This document shows positions 1-8,610 of a DNA stretch of 28,824 bases, piece by piece. The stretch's first letter is position 1, and each line of letters opens with the position of its first letter. The position numbers and the translations under genes are program-made. This DNA comes from Thermohalobaculum sp964467005 (lineage in GTDB: Bacteria > Pseudomonadota > Alphaproteobacteria > Rhodobacterales > Rhodobacteraceae): the NCBI GenBank assembly GCA_964467005.1, contig CAYXPI010000024.1, positions 1 to 28,824 of the forward strand, read 5' to 3'. A model generated the notes under the pieces. The model was given only the letters and a program-made list of their open reading frames with translations, did no database searches and was not told where the DNA came from.

Positions 1-641
1 TGCTGGAGGACCCGGCGGAGGCGGCGCCGGACTATGTGTATCAGCGCACCGTGCACCCCGAAGACGCGCCCGACACGCCCGAGATCGTGGAGATCGGCTT
101 CGAGCGGGGCGACCCGGTGAGCGTGAACGGCGAGGCGCTTTCCCCCGCCGCCATGCTGACCCGGCTGAACGCGCTCGGCGGGCGCCACGGCATCGGCCGG
201 CTCGACCTCGTGGAGGGCCGCTATGTCGGCATGAAGTCCCGCGGCATCTACGAGACGCCCGGGGGCACGATCTGGATCGCGGCCCATCGCGGGATCGAGA
301 GCATCACCCTCGACCGGGGGGCGGCGCATCTGAAGGACGAGCTGATGCCGCGCTACGCCGAGCTCGTCTACAACGGCTATTGGTTCAGCCCGGAGCGGGA
401 GATGCTCCAGGCGCTCGCGGATCGGAGCCAGGAGCGGGTGACCGGCACGGTGCGGATGAAGCTCTACAAGGGCCAGGCGAGCGTGATCGGCCGCTGGTCC
501 GAGGAGAGCCTCTATTCCGAGGCGCATGTGCCCTTCGAGGACGACGCCGGCGCCTACGACCAGGCGGATGCCGAGGGCTTCATCAAGCTCAACGCGCTGC
601 GTCTGCGGCTTCTGGCGAAGCGGGCCGGCCGAGCGCGCTGA
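1..641 (+). CDS. argG: Argininosuccinate synthase, C-terminal half (5' cut by window edge)
   Basis: ArgG joins citrulline and aspartate using ATP to make argininosuccinate in cytoplasmic arginine biosynthesis. The reading frame is open from base 3 to the TGA at 639-641, giving about 212 residues of a protein usually near 400. Family-typical blocks are visible: GGRHGIGRLDLVE, VGMKSRGIYETPGGT, HLKDELMPRYAELVYNG, WFSPEREMLQ, and the near-terminal LYSEA and AEGFIKLNALRLR. The N-terminal ATP-binding domain lies upstream of the window. The GTG at 36 is internal and not a real start. The last 53 bases overlap the tail of the convergent glycosyltransferase gene. It is a housekeeping gene that marks the left flank of the polysaccharide locus. 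Confidence 0.97.
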   Translation, partial: LEDPAEAAPDYVYQRTVHPEDAPDTPEIVEIGFERGDPVSVNGEALSPAAMLTRLNALGGRHGIGRLDLVEGRYVGMKSRGIYETPGGTIWIAAHRGIESITLDRGAAHLKDELMPRYAELVYNGYWFSPEREMLQALADRSQERVTGTVRMKLYKGQASVIGRWSEESLYSEAHVPFEDDAGAYDQADAEGFIKLNALRLRLLAKRAGRAR

Positions 642-1752
642 GGAGCACGCCTTCGAGCTTGGCGGTCATGCGGGCGGTGTCGAACCCCGCCGCGACCTCG
701 CGGGCCCGGGCGCCCATCGCGCGGCGGAGGGGCTCGTCCCCCGCCAGCCGGGCGAGTGCTGCGGTTTGGGCGGTGACGTCGCCGGGCGGGAAGAGAAGGC
801 CGTTCTCCCCCTCGGTCACCTGATCGGGGATGCCGCCCAACCGGCTCACCACGAGCGGCAGGCCCACCGCCCCCGCCTCGGTGATCGCGACGCCGAAGCC
901 CTCGACCCACCCCCCAACCGGCCGGGAATGGAGCGTGAAGGCGTGGGAGCCGCGGAGCGCCTCGGCCACCTCGGCGGGCGCGCGCCAGCCGAGCCGGCGC
1001 ACCCACGGGCCGCGGGCCGCGAGCGCCGGGCCGAGCTCCCCGTCGCCCACCAGCGTGAGCTCCGCCGCCACCCCCTGCGCACGGAGCGCCGCGACCGCCG
1101 CGACCGTCTCGGCCATCCCCTTCTCGGCGGAGAGGCGGCCGACGGAGATCACCCGGAAGGGCGCGCCCGCCGCCCGCTCGGGCACCGGCCCCTCGGCGAA
1201 CCCGGCGAGCGGGGTGCCGCAGGGGATCACGCTGTGCGCGCCGAGCCCCAGGGGTGCGAGGGCGGCCACCTGGTGCCGCCCCACCGCCACCACATGCGCC
1301 GCCCGCGGCAGCGCCCGGGCCAACGCCCGCCGCGGGGCCGCGCGCGCGAGGAAGGCGCTCGCATCCCGGCCATGGACATGGAGGACCACCGGCAGCGCAT
1401 CGCCCACCGCGGCCATCACCGGCAGCGCGTTCCAGGTGAAGTGGCAGAGCACGCCCTCGAGCCCGAGCCCGAGGAGCCGGGCCCGCAGCCGCGCCCGCTC
1501 CGCCCGCCCCGGCAACGCCGCCTGCACGAGCCCCGCCCGACCGAGCGCGCGGCGCCAGAGGGTCCGCGGCGGCGCCGGATCTCCATCCAGAAGGTGGGTC
1601 TCGAACTCCGGCGCCACGGCGCCGTCGGCCATCCGCCAGCCGACCAGCACCGGCTCCACCGCGCGAAAGCCCCGGCACTGGCGGAGGATCCACACCTCGG
1701 AGGGCCGGCCGATCTCCGTCGTCACCACCCCGATCCGAGGGCGCCCGCTCAC
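589..1752 (-). CDS. Glycosyltransferase family 4 (GT-B fold)
   Basis: Predicted retaining sugar transferase of 387 residues acting at the cytoplasmic face in polysaccharide assembly. The C-terminal nucleotide-sugar-binding half is clear: GRLSAEKGMAE, then the family EX7E motif (EGFGVAITE, E284 and E292), and GIPDQVTEGENGLLFPPGD. The N-terminal half starts with a beta strand (RIGVVTTEIGRPSE) and contains HVHGRD. The start is the GTG at 1752, which overlaps the flippase stop as GTGA; longer upstream reading in this frame only shadows the flippase gene. Translational coupling with the flippase suggests a shared transcript. The final residues are encoded antisense to the end of argG. The sugar and acceptor cannot be told from sequence. 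Confidence 0.9.
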   Translation of the reverse strand: MSGRPRIGVVTTEIGRPSEVWILRQCRGFRAVEPVLVGWRMADGAVAPEFETHLLDGDPAPPRTLWRRALGRAGLVQAALPGRAERARLRARLLGLGLEGVLCHFTWNALPVMAAVGDALPVVLHVHGRDASAFLARAAPRRALARALPRAAHVVAVGRHQVAALAPLGLGAHSVIPCGTPLAGFAEGPVPERAAGAPFRVISVGRLSAEKGMAETVAAVAALRAQGVAAELTLVGDGELGPALAARGPWVRRLGWRAPAEVAEALRGSHAFTLHSRPVGGWVEGFGVAITEAGAVGLPLVVSRLGGIPDQVTEGENGLLFPPGDVTAQTAALARLAGDEPLRRAMGARAREVAAGFDTARMTAKLEGVLLSALGRPASPEAADAAR

Positions 1753-3311
1753 CCCCGGCCCCGGAACTTGGCGAGCGCGGCCCCCGCCGCCCGGAGCGCG
1801 AGGCCGAGGAGCGGACGGTGCGCGGGGTCGATCCGCGGATAGAGGAGCACGAGCGCGCCCATGCCGAGCGCCACCGCCGCCCCGTCGAGGAGGAGCCGCC
1901 CGAGAGCGCCCGCCCCCGCGGGCCAGGGATCGAGCCAGAGAAGCGCGAGGCCGAGGGCGAGGCCGCCCAGCGTGTAGGGCATCTGCCAGCGCAGCATCTC
2001 GAGGGCGCGCATCGGCGTGCCGCGGCAGGCGATCCAGAGCGCCGGGACCATGAGCCCAGCGGTGGAGAGCGTGTAGGCGAGCGCCATCCCCTCCGCGTCG
2101 TACTGAACGCCGATGCCGAAGGCGAGCGCGACGACCGGGAGGCCCACCCAGAGATTGTAGAGGAGCTGGCGCCGGGTGTTGCCGAGGGAGAGATACACCC
2201 AGTTGATCGCGACCCGCAGGCAGACGGTGAAGAGGCTGAGCGCAAGATATCCCATGATGGTCGCCGCCCGGTCCCAGCCCGGGCCGTAGACGATCCGCAC
2301 CGCGTCCGCCGCGCCGGCGAGCAGCACCGCGGCGAGCGCCCCGCTGCCCACCGCGACGAGACCCGACGCCTCGAGGAGGAGCCGCCGCCACTCCTCCGGC
2401 GCGCCGGCGAGGCGCGAGAGCGCCGGCACCAGCGTCGCCGACACCGGCTGGACGAGCGCCCTCTGCGGCAGGCTCGTGAGGTTGAAGGCCCGGCTGTAGA
2501 AGCCGAGGGTCTCCGCCCCCCAGTACCAGCCGATCAGCACGTTGTCGGCCGAGCGCTGGAGGAAGCCGATGAGCCCGGAGCCGCTCAGATAGGCGCCGAG
2601 ATGGATGGCCTCGCGCGCAGCGCCGAGCCGCGGCGCCAGGCTCGGCACCCATCCGGTCGCGGCCCAGGCGAGCGCCGAGGTGAAGGCCGCCCCGGCCACG
2701 AGATTGACAACCAGCGCCCAGTGCCCGGCCTCGAGCAGGACCGCGGCCGCCACCGCCGCGAGGCTCCCGAGCCCGAGGCCGAGGAGCGTGCAAAGGTAAT
2801 GCCGCGTCCAGCGCATGCCGCGGCGGAGGAGCGCGAGATGCTGCGCCCCGGCGGCGGTGAGGAGGGCCGCGCTCGCGGTCCAGGCCACGAGCGGCTCCAC
2901 CCGCGGTTCGCCATAGGCCGCGGCGATGAGCGGCGCGAGCGCCCAGACGAGGAGCACGAGCGCGCCCGCCGCCGCGAGGTTCACCACGAAGAGCGCGCTC
3001 ACCATGGCGTGGCTGATCTCGGGCCTCTGGATGATCGCGAAGGTGATGCCGGTCTGCGAGATCATCGCGATGAGCGCGACGATCGGCAGGACCATGGCGA
3101 CCAGGCCGAAATCCTCGGGCGTGAGGAGGCGCGCGAGAACCGCGGTGGTGCCGAGCTGGACGAGGATGCTCACCGCCTGGGCCACGGCGGAGATGCCGGC
3201 GCCCTGGGCGGTCCGGCGGCGGAGCCCGTCGGCCGGCTCGGCGGCCGCGAGCGCGCGGCGGTTGCGCTCGGCCCAGGGGCCGCGGCCGGCCGGGGCGGGG
3301 TCCTCAGTCAC
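1749..3311 (-). CDS. Polysaccharide flippase (Wzx/WzxC-like, MOP superfamily)
   Basis: A 520-residue integral membrane protein with hydrophobic segments along most of its length, as expected for the polysaccharide transporters that flip undecaprenyl-linked repeat units to the periplasm. Family-like blocks include the N-terminal GAGISAVAQAVSILVQLG, ARLLTPEDFGLVAM, SADNVLIGWYWGAETLGFYSRAFNL and the later LRVAINWVYLSLGNTRRQL. The YYxR-like 'LGFYSRAFNL' region is typical of WzxC/Polysacc_synt_3-type proteins. The start is a GTG at 3311 with GGAGGA a few bases upstream. The downstream GT4 gene overlaps its stop by four bases. Substrate is unknown; the neighbours argue for an exopolysaccharide or O-antigen repeat rather than peptidoglycan lipid II. 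Confidence 0.9.
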   Translation of the reverse strand: MTEDPAPAGRGPWAERNRRALAAAEPADGLRRRTAQGAGISAVAQAVSILVQLGTTAVLARLLTPEDFGLVAMVLPIVALIAMISQTGITFAIIQRPEISHAMVSALFVVNLAAAGALVLLVWALAPLIAAAYGEPRVEPLVAWTASAALLTAAGAQHLALLRRGMRWTRHYLCTLLGLGLGSLAAVAAAVLLEAGHWALVVNLVAGAAFTSALAWAATGWVPSLAPRLGAAREAIHLGAYLSGSGLIGFLQRSADNVLIGWYWGAETLGFYSRAFNLTSLPQRALVQPVSATLVPALSRLAGAPEEWRRLLLEASGLVAVGSGALAAVLLAGAADAVRIVYGPGWDRAATIMGYLALSLFTVCLRVAINWVYLSLGNTRRQLLYNLWVGLPVVALAFGIGVQYDAEGMALAYTLSTAGLMVPALWIACRGTPMRALEMLRWQMPYTLGGLALGLALLWLDPWPAGAGALGRLLLDGAAVALGMGALVLLYPRIDPAHRPLLGLALRAAGAALAKFRGRG

Positions 3312-3420
3312 GCGATCCTCCGTCGGCGAGGTCGGGCGCCCCGCGTCGGGCGGGCCGAGGCCCCGCCCGGATCCCGTGCCTAGCCGAGACCGTCGCCCGG
3401 CGCCACCGTCGCGTCGCCGC

Positions 3421-3463
3421 GCCGGGGCCAGACCGGGGCCAGACCGGGGCCAGGCCGGGGCCG
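3421..3463. repeat. 11-bp tandem repeat, about four copies
   Basis: Four head-to-tail copies of an 11-base unit (gccggggccag / accggggccag / accggggccag / gccggggccg) lie between the stop codon of the beta-helix gene (3468) and the start of the flippase gene (3311). The copies differ only at the first base, apart from the shortened last one. It sits in a 156-base gap and has no T tract, so it is not an intrinsic terminator. Copy number could vary between strains. Confidence 0.85.
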
Positions 3464-3467
3464 CGGC

Positions 3468-5828
3468 TCAGAGGAGCGTGTCCTCCGCCTCCGAGCCGGG
3501 GAGAAGGCCTGCCTGGTCCAGGAGGCGGGCGCCGAGCTCGGACCGCGCGATCGCGGCGTAGCGCGCCTCCAGGATCGTCGCGCGGTCGGGCGGGCTCGGG
3601 GCGGCGAGCGCGTCCTCCTCCGCGGGCTCCGGCTCCCGACCGGGCGCCTCCCGCGGGGCGTCCGACGCCGCCCTGGGCGCGTCCTCCGCGCGGGCGCCGA
3701 TGCCAGGGGCGAGCCCTTCCGCGGGCGCCCAGGCCTCGGCAAGGTCCGTGGCCTCCGGCAGCGCGGCGGGCGCGGGCGCCGGGGCCGCCCCGTGGCGCTC
3801 GGCGATCTCCGCCGCCCCGAGCGCGCCGATGCGGATCTCCAGATGGTCGAGCGCGCCGGTGAAGTCGCCCGCCCAGGTCTGCCCCACCACGATGTCGCGG
3901 AAGGCGCCGACGGTCTCGCCGGTCACCCCGGCCTCGGCGAGGCGCGCGCCGTCCACATAGATCTCCACCCGCCCCGCGGCCGCGTCGTAGGCGATGGCCA
4001 GGTCGTGCCACGCCCCGTCGAGAAGCCCCGCGCCCTGGGTGCGCACGGTGTAGCCGCCATCGGTCGTCGCGAGGCGGAGCTCGACCTCCCCCTCCCCGGT
4101 CACCAAGACCTCCCGGTCGCCATGGATGTGCAGGAGCGTGCCCGCATCCCCCGGGCTCCCGTTGGCGGCCTTCAGGCCGAAGAGCATGGTGTGGGACCGA
4201 AGCTGGGCGATCTGCTCCACCGTGCCGCGCTCGAAGCGGATGTCGGTCTCGGAGCCGAGGGCGAAGGCCTCGCCCTCCCGCCCCGGCACCGGCCCGGCAT
4301 CGCCGACGACGCTCGGACGCTCGGCGTAAGGGGAGGTGTCGACGATCTGGCCGCCCTCGGACACGAGGCGCAGGAGGAGAGGCTCGGGCACCTCCACCAC
4401 GGCCGTGGCCGCGTCGCGCAGCCCCTCCGCGGTCGCAACCTCCAGGCGGACGAGATAGCGCCCGGCCTGGGTGTAGGCGTGGGTCGCCTCGGCGCCCTCC
4501 ACCACCGTGCCGTCGCCGAAATCCCAACGGAACGTCGCGTCCGGCCCCAAGAGCCCGTCCGGCCCGGCCGAGAGCGTGCCGTCCGCCGTGACCTCGCCCC
4601 AGGCGTCCGACACCTCGCGCACCTTGGCGAGGGCGGTGAGCGCTTCCGGTGTCGCATCGAAGCGAGTGCGCGCGGCGCCGACGCCCATCTCCTCGACGAT
4701 CCCGCCGGGCAGCGCCTGAAGGTCCGCCACATCCGCATGCTCGGCCGAGCCCGCATTGACGAAGAGCTCGCCCACATAGTTCGCGCCCTCCGGGCGGTCG
4801 TTCTGCACCACGAGATTGTTGTGCACGAGCCAGCTCTCCGACGCCTCGAAATTGAGCCCGCCGGTCACGTTGTTGGCGACGACCACCTCCTCGGACTGGT
4901 TGTCGAGCCGGATCACCGGCCCGCCCCAGCGCTCGTCATAGGTGTTGGAGAGGATCGTGTTGTTCTGGATCGTGAGGCCGAGGGTTGCGCCGACGAAGAT
5001 GCCCGCCGGGTGGCCGTTGAAGATGATGTTGTCCTCGATGAGGATGTCCTTGAACGCGCCTTCCTCGAAGGTCCAGACCCCCGCCGCCACCTTGTCGTTG
5101 GCGATGAAGATCGTCTGCGACGCCGCGCTCGCCCCGCTGTCGAACACGTTGTTGCGGATCGTGATGCGCTCGGCCGGAACGGCGCCCCGGTTGCCCGGCC
5201 AGATCTGGATCTGATCCGCGTGGTCGCCGAGGCCGTCGGCCCGGATCGGGTCGTGGATGTGGTTGCCCTCGATGAGGAGCCCCTGCATGTGCGAGGCGTG
5301 GATGGCGTCGACCCGGATCCCGGAGATGTCGTTGCCCACGATCTCGTGGTCGAACCCTTCGAGGGAGAGCGCGGTTCCGAAGGTGTGGAAGACGTTGTTC
5401 TCCGCCTTCAGCCGGTCGCCCTTCATCACGAGGCCGCCGCCGCCGGGGAAGCCGGCGAAGATGTCGTCCGCGTCGGTTGGGATGAGGTCCCCGTCGAACA
5501 GGGAGTTCCGCACCGTGATGTCGGCCGCCCCCTCGACGATGCGAAACTCCGCCGGCGAGTCCGAGGTCTCCCAATCCCAGTCGAAGACGAAGCCGTCGAA
5601 CACCATGTTGGAGCCGCCGATCACGAACAGGTGCTCGAAGACGGCGGGGTCGGACGGATCCTCCGACACAAGGGTGACCGTGTGGGCAAAGTCGCGGCCC
5701 GTGTCGAGCCAGTAGCGCCCGGGCGCGAGCGCGACGGTGACGGGCCCCGCGGCCCCGAGGGCCGTGTCGAGGGCGGCGGCGAGCTCCGCATCCGATGCGA
5801 CGCGGATCGTCTCGTGGGCTTCAGTCAT
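3468..5828 (-). CDS. Secreted-type right-handed beta-helix protein with PKD and LamG domains
   Basis: Protein of 786 residues from the ATG at 5828. Domains in order: N-terminal pectin-lyase-like beta-helix (about 10-345) with many turns such as ITVRNSLFDG, AENNVFH, IVGNDISG, IEGNHIHDP, IRNNVFDSG and IQNNTILSN; PKD domain (about 415-485, with RWDFGDG and HAYTQAGRYLVRL); LamG/concanavalin-like domain (about 520-670, with GAWHDLAIAYD, VEIYVDGARL and ALDHLEIRIG); then an Ala/Pro/Glu-rich linker and a short C-terminal helix. Such proteins usually lyse, epimerise or bind polysaccharides; the activity here is inferred. An upstream in-frame ATG at 5960, with a good GGAGG, would add a signal-peptide-like leader. 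However, 16 of the 44 added codons end in A/T against very few in the gene, so I prefer 5828 and leave open leaderless export. Confidence 0.85.
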   Translation of the reverse strand: MTEAHETIRVASDAELAAALDTALGAAGPVTVALAPGRYWLDTGRDFAHTVTLVSEDPSDPAVFEHLFVIGGSNMVFDGFVFDWDWETSDSPAEFRIVEGAADITVRNSLFDGDLIPTDADDIFAGFPGGGGLVMKGDRLKAENNVFHTFGTALSLEGFDHEIVGNDISGIRVDAIHASHMQGLLIEGNHIHDPIRADGLGDHADQIQIWPGNRGAVPAERITIRNNVFDSGASAASQTIFIANDKVAAGVWTFEEGAFKDILIEDNIIFNGHPAGIFVGATLGLTIQNNTILSNTYDERWGGPVIRLDNQSEEVVVANNVTGGLNFEASESWLVHNNLVVQNDRPEGANYVGELFVNAGSAEHADVADLQALPGGIVEEMGVGAARTRFDATPEALTALAKVREVSDAWGEVTADGTLSAGPDGLLGPDATFRWDFGDGTVVEGAEATHAYTQAGRYLVRLEVATAEGLRDAATAVVEVPEPLLLRLVSEGGQIVDTSPYAERPSVVGDAGPVPGREGEAFALGSETDIRFERGTVEQIAQLRSHTMLFGLKAANGSPGDAGTLLHIHGDREVLVTGEGEVELRLATTDGGYTVRTQGAGLLDGAWHDLAIAYDAAAGRVEIYVDGARLAEAGVTGETVGAFRDIVVGQTWAGDFTGALDHLEIRIGALGAAEIAERHGAAPAPAPAALPEATDLAEAWAPAEGLAPGIGARAEDAPRAASDAPREAPGREPEPAEEDALAAPSPPDRATILEARYAAIARSELGARLLDQAGLLPGSEAEDTLL

Positions 5829-5876
5829 GGCGGACCCCCCTGGGCGTGACGGCATGGCCCCAGGGTGTAGGCCGCT

Positions 5877-5913
5877 TTGCTCACCCGTTGGTTGAGCAAG
5901 AGCGTTAACGCTC
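5877..5913. promoter_or_regulatory. Two adjacent inverted repeats in a divergent intergenic region
   Basis: Between the divergent beta-helix and GT2 genes lie TTGCTCA (5877-5883) and TGAGCAA (5893-5899), perfect 7-base arms around a 9-base loop. Next to them is the 14-base perfect palindrome GAGCGTTAACGCTC (5900-5913). The surrounding 5870-5925 is visibly richer in A/T than the genes. This placement fits operator sites for a dimeric regulator controlling one or both genes. No regulator is encoded nearby and no clear -35/-10 pair is seen. The rest of 5829-6079 shows nothing else recognisable. Confidence 0.45.
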
Positions 5914-6079
5914 GCCAAAAGTGCCAGGAGATACACGCCCGCCCGTTGCGCCGCCGTCATGTCCGCCTCCGCTCCAGATCCGCCCGTCTCCTCTAGCGCG
6001 ATCGGCGCCCGCCCGGAAGCGTTGCGCCCGCGGCCGGGCTGGGCTAGCGAGCCCTGGCGAGCCCTTGCGGGAGAGGCCG

Positions 6080-7135
6080 ATGACCGAGCGCCTGCCGCCC
6101 TACGACGTGGTGATGGCCACGCGGAACCGGCCGGAGGCGGTGCGCCTCTCGCTGCCGCTCGTCCTCGCGCAGCGCCCGGCCCCCCGCGCGGTGGTGGTGG
6201 TGGACGGCTCCGACGACCCCGCCCCCGTGGCCGCGGCGGTGGCGCAGGCGGGCGGGGCGGGTGTGCGCCTCCTCCGCGCGGCACCCGGGCTCACCCATCA
6301 GCGCAATGTCGGCCTCGCCGCGCTGCCCGACGGGAGCCCGGAGGACGTCGTGCTCTTTCCGGACGACGATTCGCTCCTCGCGCCCGGCACGGCGCGGGAG
6401 ATCCTCGCGCTCTACGCCCGGGGGGCGGAGGTCGCCGCCGTCTGCACCCGAGAGGCGCGGGAGCCCCCGGCGGGCGTCGATCTCGGGCCACGGTCGCCCG
6501 CGCCGCCGCGGGGCCGGCTCCGGCGCCTCCGCCAGCGGATCACGCTGCGCGCCGCGGCGCTCAACCCCTTCCTCGCGGTCGGAGAGCGGCTCGGCGCCCG
6601 GCATCCGGACCCGCCCTGGCTCGCCGAGGCGGGCGCGCGCCGGGTGCCTTACATGACCGGCTTTCGCATGTCGTTTCGCCGCCGGGCGCTCTCCGGCAGC
6701 CCTGGGCTCGCGCCCGGCTTCGACGAGGCGCTGGCCCGCTACGCCTGGTTCGAGGACATCGACGCCTCCTACGCCGCCATGCGCCACGGCCTGGTGCTCG
6801 CGGCCGAGCGGGCGGCGATCTTCCACCACCGCTTTCCCGGGCGGCGGGGGGAGGGCTTCGAGATCGGCCTCTGGGCGATGCTGAACCGCGCCTATCTCGT
6901 GATGAAGCATGTGCGCGCGGCACCCGATGCCTTTCCGCGGCCGGGCTGGGAGGCCTGGCGCCTCCGGCTCTACCTCCTCGGCCGGGCGCTCGCCTATGTC
7001 GCGCTCACCCGCGACCGGTGGGGCTGGGCGCGGGCCCGGGGCGCCTTCGCGGGCTTGTGGCGGGCCAAGGCGCTCCTCCGTCCAGGCCGTCCGGCGGAGC
7101 TCGCCGAGCGCTACCGCCGCCTCTCCGCGCGCTGA
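6080..7135 (+). CDS. Glycosyltransferase family 2 (GT-A fold)
   Basis: A 351-residue inverting-type glycosyltransferase expected to add a sugar to the lipid-linked repeat at the cytoplasmic membrane face. The N-terminal nucleotide-binding half shows VVMATRNRPEAV, VVVVDGSDD, and the metal-binding DxD in FPDDDS (D95-D97). The middle has MTGFRMSFRRRAL and FDEALARYAWFEDIDASYAA, the ED of which resembles the family catalytic acidic region. The C-terminal third is Arg/Ala-rich with amphipathic helices and no clear membrane span. The start is the ATG at 6080 preceded by GGGAGAGG; the longer reading from 5921 runs through the divergent promoter region and is rejected. Its last 25 bases overlap the convergent Wzy-like gene. 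Confidence 0.88.
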   Translation: MTERLPPYDVVMATRNRPEAVRLSLPLVLAQRPAPRAVVVVDGSDDPAPVAAAVAQAGGAGVRLLRAAPGLTHQRNVGLAALPDGSPEDVVLFPDDDSLLAPGTAREILALYARGAEVAAVCTREAREPPAGVDLGPRSPAPPRGRLRRLRQRITLRAAALNPFLAVGERLGARHPDPPWLAEAGARRVPYMTGFRMSFRRRALSGSPGLAPGFDEALARYAWFEDIDASYAAMRHGLVLAAERAAIFHHRFPGRRGEGFEIGLWAMLNRAYLVMKHVRAAPDAFPRPGWEAWRLRLYLLGRALAYVALTRDRWGWARARGAFAGLWRAKALLRPGRPAELAERYRRLSAR

Positions 7136-8538
7136 GGGCGGCTCCGCTCCATCGCCTCGCGGGCGAGGTTGCGCCCCTTCTTCGGCATCGCCGTCCGCCG
7201 CGGGGCCTCGGGCTCGGCGGCCGGTTCCGCCGCCTCGGCCGCGGGCGCCAGCGCCGGGTTCATCCGCGCGAGCGCCGCCGCAAGCCCCACATAGAAGGCG
7301 AAGAGCGGCTCGATCTTGTCGAAGAACGCCACCGTCGCCCCCGCCACGCAGAACCCGATGAGCGAGTAGAGCGTCGCGCGGCGCATCCGGCGAAAGGCGT
7401 CGGGCACCTCGGCGTCCGACCCCGTCATCATGTCGCGCATCATGAGGACGATGGCCAGCAGCATCGCCGCGGTGCAGGGAATGCCGGCCCGCATCATCTG
7501 GGCCAGCCACTGATTGTCGACCGAGGGGGCCATCCAGGGCGGTCGGGTCCAGGTCTCGGCCCGGAAGCCGAGGAGCGGGTGACGCATCACGTCGTCGATC
7601 CCGTGCTCCCAGATCGCCATACGGTAGATCGCGGTGCCCGGATTGAGGGTGAAGTAGTTGGCGAACACGCCGAAGGGCCCGCTGTTGGCCGCAAGCTCGA
7701 GGAAGACGTAGAGCCCGAGCAGGATCCAGAAGAGATAGGTCGCCCGCCGCTTGACGCTCCGCGTGATCATCTCGCCCGCGATCAGCATGCCCTGGAGGAT
7801 GAGCGGCAGGAGCCCGCCCGAGGAGAGCGAGCTGAAGCAGGCGAGGAAGATCACGGCGCATTTGAGCATCCGCAGCGGGAAGGGCGCGCGCGAATACCAC
7901 GCAAAGGCGAAGGAGGCCGCGCAGAAGACGCCGAAGAGGATGGGATGCGCGAAGGAGGCGGCGGCCCGGGTGAGGCCGAGGCGCACATCGTCGAAGAGCT
8001 TCGGCGTCACGTTGAAGAGATCCGCCGCGAGCTCGATGATGAGATGCTGCCCCGTGAGGTTGGTGTGGACCGCGAAGGGCAAGAGGAAGAGGATGACGAC
8101 GAAGACCGCGCCGAAGAGCTTCTCCACCTGCTCGGCCCGCTGAATCGTTGCGCCCACCAGGAAATAGACCCCGGCCGACAGGATGAAGTACACCCCGGCG
8201 AACTGCGTGCCCTTGCCCACCCCCTGGTGCAGGATTGCCGCCTGCATGTACCAATAAACGCTGAAGAGGAAGAGATAGTCGTAAATTCTCAGCTTCACCC
8301 GGCCGAAGAACATCAGCATCGCGGGGATCGTCACCGCGAGCATATAGGCGCGGAGCGGCGTGAGCACGAGCGGGCCCACGGTGAAGACCGCCGAGGCGGG
8401 CACCGCCATCATCAGCATGAAGATGCCGAGGGTGAAGGGAAACCCGGTCTCCGCGCCCCGAGCGCGGGGGCGGGTCTCGGCCCGGGCCTCCGCGCCTCGG
8501 GCGGCGCGCCGTCGGGGGCGGGTCTCGGCAAGCGTCAT
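7111..8538 (-). CDS. O-antigen ligase / Wzy-like polymerase membrane protein
   Basis: A 475-residue polytopic membrane protein with about ten hydrophobic segments between residues 33 and 420. The layout fits the O-antigen polymerase/ligase superfamily. A large polar stretch in the second half (FANYFTLNPGTAIYRMAIWEHGIDDVMRHPLLGFR) matches the periplasmic loop of these enzymes, where an 'R..xW..gl....hPl.G.G' pattern is common. It would polymerise or ligate flipped repeat units. The C-terminal tail of about 55 residues is Ala/Pro-rich then very basic and probably cytoplasmic. The start ATG at 8538 has GGGAGG five bases upstream. It is convergent with the GT2 gene and divergent from the large esterase. 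Confidence 0.82.
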   Translation of the reverse strand: MTLAETRPRRRAARGAEARAETRPRARGAETGFPFTLGIFMLMMAVPASAVFTVGPLVLTPLRAYMLAVTIPAMLMFFGRVKLRIYDYLFLFSVYWYMQAAILHQGVGKGTQFAGVYFILSAGVYFLVGATIQRAEQVEKLFGAVFVVILFLLPFAVHTNLTGQHLIIELAADLFNVTPKLFDDVRLGLTRAAASFAHPILFGVFCAASFAFAWYSRAPFPLRMLKCAVIFLACFSSLSSGGLLPLILQGMLIAGEMITRSVKRRATYLFWILLGLYVFLELAANSGPFGVFANYFTLNPGTAIYRMAIWEHGIDDVMRHPLLGFRAETWTRPPWMAPSVDNQWLAQMMRAGIPCTAAMLLAIVLMMRDMMTGSDAEVPDAFRRMRRATLYSLIGFCVAGATVAFFDKIEPLFAFYVGLAAALARMNPALAPAAEAAEPAAEPEAPRRTAMPKKGRNLAREAMERSRPQRAERRR

Positions 8539-8610
8539 GGCGGCCTCCCGGTCTGGCGCGCGTCTAGAGCGGGCGCGGGGCCTTTGGCAAGACCCGATTG
8601 TCGTGCGATT

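Noticed and set aside
526..1842. Long plus-strand reading frames opposite the GT4 and flippase genes (526-1842, 830-2053, 1818-3383)
   Set aside because: They are Arg/Pro/His-rich shadows of the minus-strand genes produced by high GC; they lack ribosome sites and family motifs.
3792..5849. 685-residue plus-strand frame opposite the beta-helix gene
   Set aside because: Composition is that of antisense translation (Val/Asp/His/Arg repeats), while the minus-strand frame has clear beta-helix, PKD and LamG domains.
5829..5960. Signal-peptide-like extension of the beta-helix protein as the definite start
   Set aside because: Third-position A/T content of 16 in 44 codons and overlap with inverted repeats argue that it is promoter DNA; kept only as an alternative.
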